Positions 1-5,053 of a DNA stretch of 10,771 nucleotides are shown here, piece by piece. A program made the translations under genes and the position numbers. The DNA comes from Candidatus Levyibacteriota bacterium (GTDB taxonomy: Bacteria; Patescibacteria; Microgenomatia; Levybacterales; UBA12049). Each line of letters opens with the position of its first letter. Within the stretch, counting starts at the first letter, position 1. The stretch covers positions 1 through 10,771 of the forward strand of contig PPGL01000043.1 of assembly GCA_003173915.1 (NCBI GenBank), in the 5' to 3' direction. Below the pieces are notes generated by a model. The model had not been told where the DNA came from. It made no database searches and saw nothing but the letters and a program-made list of their open reading frames with translations.

Positions 1-65
1 ATGTAGCAATGCCTGTTTTGGAAAAGATAGCAAAAGACAAACCATACTCAATGATTAATCTCTAA
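1..65 (+). CDS. C-terminal end of an upstream gene, possibly a penicillin-binding protein (partial)
   Basis: An open frame runs from the window edge (codons in phase with position 3) to a TAA at 63-65. It encodes VAMPVLEKIAKDKPYSMINL. The gene starts outside the window, so the product cannot be established. The string VAMPVLEKIA resembles the extreme C-terminus of class B penicillin-binding proteins (FtsI/MrdA type), where the transpeptidase domain typically ends in a VAAPVFxxIA-like segment. That is a weak motif resemblance over about ten residues and nothing more. The frame is on the same strand as rarA and ends 70 bases before it. No hairpin terminator is visible in the gap, so some read-through into rarA is possible. 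The frame could also be fortuitous, since only 20 codons are visible. Confidence 0.4.
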   Translation, partial: VAMPVLEKIAKDKPYSMINL

Positions 66-120
66 ACGCATATACTGTTTGTAAATTTCTATCCTCCTTA
101 GTAATGTAAATGGTATGCTG

Positions 121-129
121 TGATATACT
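121..129 (+). promoter_or_regulatory. Extended -10 promoter of rarA (leaderless)
   Basis: TGA-TATACT is an extended -10 element (TGnTATAAT type): TG at 121-122 and hexamer at 124-129. No good -35 is visible 17 bases upstream (GTAATG at 101-106), which fits an extended -10 promoter. Exactly six bases separate the hexamer from the ATG at 136, so the expected start of transcription is the A of the start codon. No Shine-Dalgarno sequence sits just before the ATG. Confidence 0.6.
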
Positions 130-135
130 AGCCTC

Positions 136-1341
136 ATGAATCTTGCATTTCGTATGAGACCCCAAACACTTGATGAGTATGTTGGACAAGAACATCTTGT
201 TGGGAAGGGAAAAATTATTCGAAAAATGCTAGAGAGTAAAGAGGTTTTCCCAATTATTTTTTGGGGTCCTCCAGGAGTTGGAAAAACAACACTTGCCTAT
301 CTTATTGCAAAGGAAGCTCATGCAGATTTTTATTCACTTTCTGGGGTAAATGCTGGAAAAGATGATTTACGAAAAGTTATAGAAAAAGCAAAAGATTCCT
401 CAAGTAGTTCTATACACAGTCAAACAATATTATTTATTGACGAGATTCATCGTTGGAATAAAGCACAGCAAGACGCACTTCTTCCTCATGTAGAAAGTGG
501 ACTTATTATTCTTATTGGGGCAACAACTGAAAATCCGTCTTTTGAAATTATTAGTGCACTACTTTCTCGCTCGCGAATCTTTGTTTTACAAAGCCTAACC
601 TATGAAAATTTACAGACAATTATCAATCGAGCGTTAACTGATAGTGAAAAGGGACTTGGAAAATACAAAAAAACAATTGCTTCAGATGCAGAAGAACTCC
701 TGATTCGCTTATCTGGTGGAGATGGGAGAATTTTACTCAATGCGTTGGAAATGGCAGTTGTGCAATATAAGGAAAAAATCATTACTTCTGGCATTATTCA
801 AGAAGTTTTCCAAACAAAATCTGCTGGTCTGTATGATAAAAAAGCAGACGAACACTACAATATTATTAGTGCATTTATTAAAGCAATGCGCGGAAGTGAT
901 ATTGATGCAACACTTTATTATTTAATGCGAATGCTTGAGAATGGTGAAGATCCAAAATTTATTGCTCGTCGAATGATTATTTTTGCATCTGAGGATATTG
1001 GTCTTGCAGATCGTGGTGCTCTTATTCAAGCTAATGAGGGGTTTGAAGCCGTTCATAAAATTGGTATGCCTGAGGCTCAGCTTGTTTTAGCGCACATAGC
1101 AATATACCTTGCTAGAGCGCCAAAATCTCGGGCAGTTGCAAATGCAATGAGTAAAGCAAAACAGGCTGTATATGATTTTCCTAACGAACCAATTCCTCTT
1201 CATTTACGAAATGCTCCAACAAAACTTATGAAAAATTTAGGATATGCAAAAGATTATACCTGGTCAGAAAAGTATGTTGGGCCAACAGAAGGAAAATCAT
1301 TTTTGCCAGAAAAACTGAAAAATAAAAAATTTTGGGAATGA
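136..1341 (+). CDS. rarA: Replication-associated recombination protein A (RarA/MgsA), AAA+ ATPase
   Basis: RarA is a clamp-loader-like AAA+ ATPase that acts at stalled replication forks and single-strand gaps, working with SSB and RecA. In the 401 residues one sees the N-terminal RarA signature (RMRPQTLDEYVGQEHLVG, 6-23), Walker A GPPGVGKTT (44-52), Walker B ILFIDE (98-103) in the family-specific block DEIHRWNKAQQDALLP, and sensor 1 GATTENPS (128-135). The C-terminal helical tetramerisation part (about 240-360) includes RRMIIFASEDIGLAD and APKSRAVANAM. The usual HRFNK is HRWNK here, a mild change. The length is slightly below the roughly 420-450 residues usual in the family, and the protein looks complete. 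ATG 136 is chosen because the family's N-terminus starts there and the -10 box ends six bases earlier. It stands alone on this strand, and a palindromic repeat follows its TGA stop. Confidence 0.95.
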   Translation: MNLAFRMRPQTLDEYVGQEHLVGKGKIIRKMLESKEVFPIIFWGPPGVGKTTLAYLIAKEAHADFYSLSGVNAGKDDLRKVIEKAKDSSSSSIHSQTILFIDEIHRWNKAQQDALLPHVESGLIILIGATTENPSFEIISALLSRSRIFVLQSLTYENLQTIINRALTDSEKGLGKYKKTIASDAEELLIRLSGGDGRILLNALEMAVVQYKEKIITSGIIQEVFQTKSAGLYDKKADEHYNIISAFIKAMRGSDIDATLYYLMRMLENGEDPKFIARRMIIFASEDIGLADRGALIQANEGFEAVHKIGMPEAQLVLAHIAIYLARAPKSRAVANAMSKAKQAVYDFPNEPIPLHLRNAPTKLMKNLGYAKDYTWSEKYVGPTEGKSFLPEKLKNKKFWE

Positions 1342-1344
1342 ACA

Positions 1345-1426
1345 TGTCATTGTGAACGAATGTGAAGCAAACTTAGTTTTAAGAGGATTGCCACGACGTT
1401 CATTTCATTCACTCCTCGTAATGACA
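1345..1426. repeat. Palindromic intergenic repeat (REP/MITE-like), possible bidirectional terminator
   Basis: An 82-bp element lies between the convergent genes rarA and the 408-residue unknown. It has 7-bp terminal inverted repeats, TGTCATT (1345-1351) and AATGACA (1420-1426), with looser complementarity further in. Read on the minus strand, the right half begins TGTCATTACGAGGAGTGAA and contains CGTGGCAATCC. This TGTCATTnCGAG...GCAATC pattern is, from memory, a dispersed intergenic repeat in many bacterial genomes. Only one copy is in this window, so its repeat status is inferred from the motif and palindrome. It ends two bases before the neighbouring TAA and could end transcription from both sides. 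Confidence 0.6.
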
Positions 1427-1428
1427 AA

Positions 1429-2655
1429 TTATTTTCTTGAAGAACTGTTGTAGATACCAGGATATGCTGTCTCGGTTATGAAGGCCGGTCGTCTATTATA
1501 AGGGTCATCGGTAAAAGTTTGTAAATCTTGTATTACGTATGCCCATGGATCCTCAGCGCCTGGTGAATCACTTCTTGCTAAATATGTGCGATTTGCTGGT
1601 TTAAGTAATCCAGCTGGAACTGTCTGAATGATTTGCATATTTTGTGTATGAGGCAAGCCTTGCAAGTTCGCTATGAGAGCGAGAGTTTCTGGTTTTTTTA
1701 TGGATTCCATAGCATTTGAAAGATATACTGTACTAACAGAATCACCATATGTTTCAAGTACTTGCTGTATAAAAACTTTAACATCATTACTAGTAATGTC
1801 CGCATTAATAATATGAAAATTTCCCTTTTTGTAAAGATTTACTATCCGAGGTAGGTGGTATAGCCATGATTTATGACTCCTGTATGCTCTATCAACAGCA
1901 AGTTCATCAATATTTTCAAATACTCTTCGAATTTCTTCTTCCGAGAAAGTATGTAATCCAGAGATAGGTAAGGTTAAAATTTTATGCATCAAGCTAGTGC
2001 TTTTAAGAACAAAAAAATTTCTGACATCTTCTGGACTGGGAAATCTTCCTAAAAGTACTTCCAACCGTGAAGCAACTTCTGGGAAAACGCGCGTGTTGGT
2101 ACTTGTTATTGTGTTTAATTCAACAGCAAAGACTCTTGTTGTACCAGGTAACATAGCAGTAAATTCAAGTGGTTGAACCGAGCCGAGGGCAATTACGGCT
2201 CCTCTTTCCCCAGTCAGACTTTCAGAAAGGTCTACAACATTTCTTTCATTACTTAGAGTATATGGTGAAAATTCATCTTCTTCGACTTGGCTAATTTGAG
2301 AAGCTCTATCAAAATCTGTATGTGCTCGATTTACGAAATTAAGACCATGAGTTTTAAGACTTGCCGCGCGTCTTCTTACTAATGAAGGGATACTTTCATA
2401 TTGATGAATTTTGTTAACAAGTTCAATTCCAAATTGTGCTACTGTATCTAACTGCGAAAATATTAATGGATCAATTTTTTTAATATCTTTTATCTGCTGG
2501 GTTATACGTTGCTTTGTTGCTTTCCATCGTTGTTGCGAAGTGAATTGTTGCGGCGTGTCATTGCTTTCACATATTTGACGTACTAAGCTACTATAGCTTC
2601 TTGCACGTGATTCTCTTAATATTACTATTCGTTCAAGTGTATCCATATACCTCAT
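1429..2655 (-). CDS. Protein of unknown function with a possible Rossmann/methyltransferase-like fold
   Basis: I do not recognise a named family. The 408 residues fall into a basic, helical N-terminal part (1-140, with ArgSer-rich and Gln-rich stretches) and an alternating strand/helix part. Candidate strands are GAVIALGSV (152-160), TRVFAVEL (173-180), HIINADI (281-287), STVYLSNAMES (308-318) and MQIIQTVP (340-347). The order resembles a SAM-dependent methyltransferase: an acidic residue ends strand 2 (E179), an NAD(I) motif follows, and LSNAMES stands where motif IV would be. The glycine-rich motif I is not canonical (ALGSVQP), so activity is uncertain. No signal peptide or membrane helix is seen. 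ATG 2655 is preferred over the ATG three codons later because GGGAG (2666-2670) lies 10 bases upstream of it. The gene is monocistronic, convergent with rarA and divergent from the coiled-coil gene. Confidence 0.8.
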   Translation of the reverse strand: MRYMDTLERIVILRESRARSYSSLVRQICESNDTPQQFTSQQRWKATKQRITQQIKDIKKIDPLIFSQLDTVAQFGIELVNKIHQYESIPSLVRRRAASLKTHGLNFVNRAHTDFDRASQISQVEEDEFSPYTLSNERNVVDLSESLTGERGAVIALGSVQPLEFTAMLPGTTRVFAVELNTITSTNTRVFPEVASRLEVLLGRFPSPEDVRNFFVLKSTSLMHKILTLPISGLHTFSEEEIRRVFENIDELAVDRAYRSHKSWLYHLPRIVNLYKKGNFHIINADITSNDVKVFIQQVLETYGDSVSTVYLSNAMESIKKPETLALIANLQGLPHTQNMQIIQTVPAGLLKPANRTYLARSDSPGAEDPWAYVIQDLQTFTDDPYNRRPAFITETAYPGIYNSSSRK

Positions 2656-2682
2656 TATAGTTTATCTCCCACAAAATAACAA

Positions 2683-2688
2683 ATTATA
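2683..2688 (-). promoter_or_regulatory. -10 box of the 408-residue unknown gene
   Basis: On the minus strand this is a perfect TATAAT, 27 bases before the ATG at 2655. It gives a predicted leader of about 20 bases that contains the GGGAG ribosome-binding site at 2666-2670. No good -35 is seen at 16-18 bases (A-rich there). This contrasts with the leaderless neighbours. Confidence 0.45.
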
Positions 2689-2716
2689 GGCTTATTTTGT
2701 AGGGAATTTTTGCCAC

Positions 2717-2745
2717 TTGATTTAGCTTTGTTGGTTTACTATAGT
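2717..2745 (+). promoter_or_regulatory. Promoter of the coiled-coil protein gene, near-leaderless
   Basis: TTGATT (2717-2722), a 17-base spacer and TATAGT (2740-2745) form a good sigma70-type promoter. The predicted start of transcription is about 2752, only some three bases before the ATG at 2755. No Shine-Dalgarno sequence can fit in such a leader. Confidence 0.6.
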
Positions 2746-2754
2746 AGATAGACT

Positions 2755-3279
2755 ATGGTAAATCCGCAATCAGATATTAAGGAACCACAACAAACTACCG
2801 AGGATTCTCCAATTGTTGATGGAGAAATAGTTGAGGAAGTACCTTCTGAGAATGTAACATCAGAAATATCGACAGATGCAGATCAATCCACAGTTCTTCT
2901 TAGTCTTGAAGAGCTTATTAAATCTCACATTACCAGTCTTGATCGATTGCAGGAGGAAAAACGTAAACTCACAGAGCTGATTGCAGATGGTTTTAATAAT
3001 GATGCTGCTTTTAAACAGGTTTCTGACAAAGTGAAAGAGGTCAATAAAGAAAAGTCCGCAATTCGTCAACAAATCATGAATCGTGCAGGAATTATAGAAA
3101 TTGCGAATAAACTAAAGGATATTAAATCCGAGTTAAAGGAAAAACAAGTTTCTCTCTCAGACTATTTACTTGAGTATCAGCGAATGGCTGGAGTGAATGA
3201 AATTGAAACTGCAGATGGAGATGTGAGGGAAATTATTCAAGTTGCAAAGCTTATTAAAAAAGCGAAGAAAGATAAATAA
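2755..3279 (+). CDS. Small acidic coiled-coil protein of unknown function
   Basis: I do not recognise the family of this 174-residue protein. Residues 1-48 are acidic, rich in Glu, Asp, Ser and Thr, without predicted structure (for example VDGEIVEEVPSENVTSE). Residues about 49-143 are charged and helical with heptad-like spacing, in two blocks (LEELIKSHITSLDRLQEEKRK, 51-71; KVKEVNKEKSAIRQQIM, 92-108, then IANKLKDIKSELKEKQ, 116-131), suggesting an antiparallel coiled-coil hairpin. The tail is basic (KLIKKAKKDK). There is no signal peptide or membrane segment, so it is probably cytoplasmic, perhaps a scaffold or adaptor; that is a guess. ATG 2755 is the first start after the promoter, with almost no leader. 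It stands alone between a divergent promoter region and a convergent sortase. Confidence 0.8.
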   Translation: MVNPQSDIKEPQQTTEDSPIVDGEIVEEVPSENVTSEISTDADQSTVLLSLEELIKSHITSLDRLQEEKRKLTELIADGFNNDAAFKQVSDKVKEVNKEKSAIRQQIMNRAGIIEIANKLKDIKSELKEKQVSLSDYLLEYQRMAGVNEIETADGDVREIIQVAKLIKKAKKDK

Positions 3280-3284
3280 GCATT

Positions 3285-3304
3285 AGTGCATAGTTCACTT
3301 TTTT
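3285..3304 (+). terminator. Weak intrinsic terminator after the coiled-coil gene
   Basis: A short stem AGTG (3285-3288) / CACT (3296-3299) with a 7-base loop is followed by a run of six T (3299-3304). It begins six bases after the TAA. The stem is only four pairs, so this is a modest candidate. Confidence 0.3.
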
Positions 3305-3319
3305 CCTCTGTTCACATAT

Positions 3320-3943
3320 CTATTGCTGAAGCTCAGAATAAACAACTACTCTATTTGAATAATTGTGTGCTGCTTTATCCCAGGTTCCTGCACAGGTGAT
3401 AAGATTGAGTCTTGCTTTATCGGTTGAGTCAAAAATTTGTTGCATTGGTGCTCCGTCATATGGATAGCTTTCTACATCGGTAACAGAAAAGGTATATGTT
3501 CTATTGTTTGAGTCAGTTACTATCAGTTGATTACCAGGTTGTAAATTTTTAATATTCCAAAAGACTGCCGGTTGACCATTAGGATCGTCATAATGTCCAT
3601 CAATGACAGCACTTCCGGTCGTTCCGGGAACAAATCCTAAATTATACCATCCGACAACTCCATTCCATCCATTTGGAACATCCATTCTTCCTTGTGCGTC
3701 CATGCCAACACCCTGAATATTTGCATTGACTCCAATTGCTGGAATTTGCAAATTTATTGGCGTTGATGGCACAGGGGTTGGGGCAGCAGTAGGCGCTGGT
3801 GTTCCTATAATTGGTAAAGAACTTGCTTGTTTTGCCGGTTTTAATGTGGGGGCATGTAATACAGGCATCTTACCACTGCTGCCCGAGATAACCCCTAAAA
3901 ATATACTTCCTGCAATAGCTGTAGCGATAAATATCTTTTGCAT
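3320..3943 (-). CDS. Membrane-anchored sortase (class E/F-like transpeptidase)
   Basis: Sortases cut a C-terminal sorting motif and join the protein to a cell-surface acceptor. From ATG 3943 the product is 207 residues: an N-terminal membrane segment (about 4-22, IFIATAIAGSIFLGVISG), a Pro/Thr/Ala-rich spacer (about 44-62), then the sortase barrel from INLQIPAIGVNANIQGVG. The catalytic set is visible: His117 in VIDGHYD, Cys184 in LITCAG and Arg198 in NYSNRVVVYS. Size and motif spacing fit the small class E/F enzymes; I cannot separate these classes by eye. The frame stays open upstream to a TTG at 3988, which would add a more basic N-terminus (VLRKKVWYSGDTKH). AGGAGG at 4002-4007 lies 13 bases from that TTG, so the longer form is possible. 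The short form is preferred because an extended -10 box lies between the two starts. The gene follows the APATG peptide gene. Confidence 0.9.
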   Translation of the reverse strand: MQKIFIATAIAGSIFLGVISGSSGKMPVLHAPTLKPAKQASSLPIIGTPAPTAAPTPVPSTPINLQIPAIGVNANIQGVGMDAQGRMDVPNGWNGVVGWYNLGFVPGTTGSAVIDGHYDDPNGQPAVFWNIKNLQPGNQLIVTDSNNRTYTFSVTDVESYPYDGAPMQQIFDSTDKARLNLITCAGTWDKAAHNYSNRVVVYSELQQ

Positions 3944-3958
3944 ATGTTTTGTATCGCC

Positions 3959-3988
3959 ACTATACCACACTTTTTTTCTCAGGACCAA
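3959..3988 (-). promoter_or_regulatory. Extended -10 promoter upstream of the sortase
   Basis: On the minus strand TTGGTC (3983-3988), an 18-base spacer and TATAGT (3959-3964) are preceded by TGG (3965-3967), making an extended -10. The predicted start of transcription is about 3952, leaving a leader of about nine bases before ATG 3943. It would let the sortase be expressed separately from the small peptide gene upstream. Confidence 0.45.
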
Positions 3989-4017
3989 GCAACGTAATTA
4001 TCCTCCTACAAATGAAA

Positions 4018-4203
4018 TTAGTAAGGATTAAATCCTGTTGCTGGTGCCCCACCTGGAACAACAACACTTGGTGTTGGAGTAGTCATTGTTGTTGTGGGAC
4101 TTGTTGCCGCAGTTGTTGGTGTTGTTGTTTGTCCTCGCACAACTGATGCGACTGCAAATGATACAACAAACAATGCGACGATGGTGAGTAAAATCTTTAC
4201 CAT
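4018..4203 (-). CDS. Small exported Thr/Pro-rich peptide with C-terminal APATG motif
   Basis: A 61-residue protein. Residues 1-24 form a signal peptide or membrane anchor (MVKILLTIVALFVVSFAVAS followed by VVRGQ). Residues 25-50 are almost entirely Thr, Pro, Ala and Ser, the kind of linker that crosses a cell wall. The end is PGGAPATGFNPY. APATG (53-57) resembles an LPxTG sorting signal, but no hydrophobic segment or basic tail follows, so it is not a standard sortase substrate. It is encoded 74 bases upstream of the sortase on the same strand, which suggests a link; this is inference. The start is ATG 4203, set by a very strong ribosome-binding site AAAGGGGGTG (4209-4218) five bases upstream. 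The ATG at 4221 would place that site inside the gene. The Thr codons make a GTTGTT-rich DNA stretch at about 4086-4135. Confidence 0.75.
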   Translation of the reverse strand: MVKILLTIVALFVVSFAVASVVRGQTTTPTTAATSPTTTMTTPTPSVVVPGGAPATGFNPY

Positions 4204-4208
4204 ATTTT

Positions 4209-4218
4209 CACCCCCTTT
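4209..4218 (-). promoter_or_regulatory. Strong Shine-Dalgarno site of the APATG peptide gene
   Basis: AAAGGGGGTG differs by one base from AAAGGAGGTG, the full complement of a typical 16S rRNA 3' end. It lies five bases before ATG 4203 and decides that start. It is the strongest ribosome-binding site in the window and suggests high expression. Confidence 0.7.
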
Positions 4219-4326
4219 CATGAATACACGTAATCCTAGAGGCTTAGGTTAAGATGACTTCTAAAGAGGGGTAAGAGTAAGGAAAATATCTCGAAAGTAA
4301 TATCGTTTTATTCGAAAAGAGTGAAA

Positions 4327-4346
4327 CCTTGGTCTTTGGATCAAGG
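4327..4346 (+). other. Unassigned RNA hairpin in the 4204-4384 gap
   Basis: CCTTGGTC (4327-4334) pairs with GATCAAGG (4339-4346) around a TTTG loop: eight pairs including one G-U. The G-U becomes a C-A mismatch on the other strand, so the stem favours plus-strand RNA. An outer pair ATATCG (4300-4305) / CGATAT (4353-4358) encloses it. No T-run follows, so it does not look like a terminator. The remainder of the gap (4219-4299) shows nothing I can name. Confidence 0.3.
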
Positions 4347-4384
4347 ATGAAGCGATATAAATAGTATGCAATTAAGAGTGGAAC

Positions 4385-4415
4385 AAAAAAAATATGGTCT
4401 TAAGCCGCATTTTTT
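4385..4415 (-). terminator. Intrinsic terminator of the pyk-eno-gpmA operon
   Basis: On the minus strand, directly at the gpmA stop codon, AAAAAATGCGG (4405-4415) faces a CCATATTTTTTT arm (within 4385-4397) around a CTTAAGA loop. Two G-C pairs, one C-A mismatch, one G-U pair and then a run of A-U pairs form the stem. The arm itself supplies the run of eight T (4385-4392). This A-tract/T-tract hairpin could also work in the opposite direction. Confidence 0.6.
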
Positions 4416-5046
4416 ATATCTTTCCAAGATTTAGATTTGAGGCTCTCACTTCTTTATGCACAACTTTTCCAGTTGCGTCAATATCGTAGACATACACTTC
4501 TCCAGTGCCGAATTCTAAAAGAGCTATTTGATCGTTTGGAGTATTCTCCAAATATTTTACAATTGCTCGAAGAGCATTCCCAGATGATGCAATAATAACA
4601 TTTTTTCCTTCAGCGACTTTCGGAAGAATAGTAGAGATAACATATGGAACTTCTCTTTCATAAACTTGTTTCAGGGATTCACCGTGTGGGATTGGATAAT
4701 CCCATCCTCTTCGTATTTTTTGAAATTTTTCTTCACCAACTTGTTCTTTAATTTGCCATTTATTTTTTCCAGTATAGTCTCCATAATTTCGTTCGTTGAG
4801 TAGTGCATCATAAACTGTTGGTAAATCTTTTTGATTAGTTACATTTTTAATCTCTTCTAGTGTTTGTTGTGCGCGAATAAGAGCTGATGCATATCCATAG
4901 TCAAAATGGATATCGGCAAGACTTTCTCCTGCTCTTTTTGCCTCTTCAATACCTTCTGGAGTGAGCGGTGGATTATCCCATCCAGTCCAAAGTCCTTTTT
5001 TGTTATATTCTGATAGTCCATGTCTAACAAGTACTAATTTTCCCAT
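4414..5046 (-). CDS. gpmA: 2,3-bisphosphoglycerate-dependent phosphoglycerate mutase, atypical active site
   Basis: This enzyme interconverts 3- and 2-phosphoglycerate in glycolysis through a phosphohistidine. The 210 residues show the N-terminal LVLVRHG (4-10) with the phospho-accepting His9 and Arg8, GLWTGWDNPPLTPEG (18-32), SALIRA (54-59), the family block LNERNYGDYTGKNK (83-96) with the acid/base Glu85, RRGWD (112-116) and HGESL (121-125). The second catalytic histidine, expected in the family motif HGNSLRA, is missing: residues 153-161 read ASSGNALRA, with Ser155 in its place. The DNA (TCA TCT GGG AAT GCT) leaves no doubt about the reading. The protein is about 40 residues shorter than E. 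coli GpmA, within the range of compact family members. ATG 5046 is chosen because family N-termini start just before LVLVRHG; a TTG at 5070 in frame would overlap eno. It lies 7 bases after the eno stop, without a clear ribosome-binding site, so translational coupling is likely. Confidence 0.9.
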   Translation of the reverse strand: MGKLVLVRHGLSEYNKKGLWTGWDNPPLTPEGIEEAKRAGESLADIHFDYGYASALIRAQQTLEEIKNVTNQKDLPTVYDALLNERNYGDYTGKNKWQIKEQVGEEKFQKIRRGWDYPIPHGESLKQVYEREVPYVISTILPKVAEGKNVIIASSGNALRAIVKYLENTPNDQIALLEFGTGEVYVYDIDATGKVVHKEVRASNLNLGKI

Positions 5047-5053
5047 ATATTTT

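Noticed and set aside
4086..4135. GTTGTT-rich tract as a phase-variable microsatellite
   Set aside because: It is an imperfect mix of Thr and Pro codons. The repeats are interrupted and in units of three, so slippage would change length but not reading frame.
3726..4146. Plus-strand reading frames of 101 and 65 codons over the sortase and peptide genes
   Set aside because: They are antisense to two genes with clear domain evidence. Their Cys/Trp/Gly-rich composition comes from reading Thr- and Pro-rich codons backwards.
4366..4434. 22-codon plus-strand frame (MQLRVEQKKYGLKPHFLYLSKI)
   Set aside because: It lies across the gpmA terminator and the antisense of the gpmA end, lacks a ribosome-binding site and is short enough to occur by chance.
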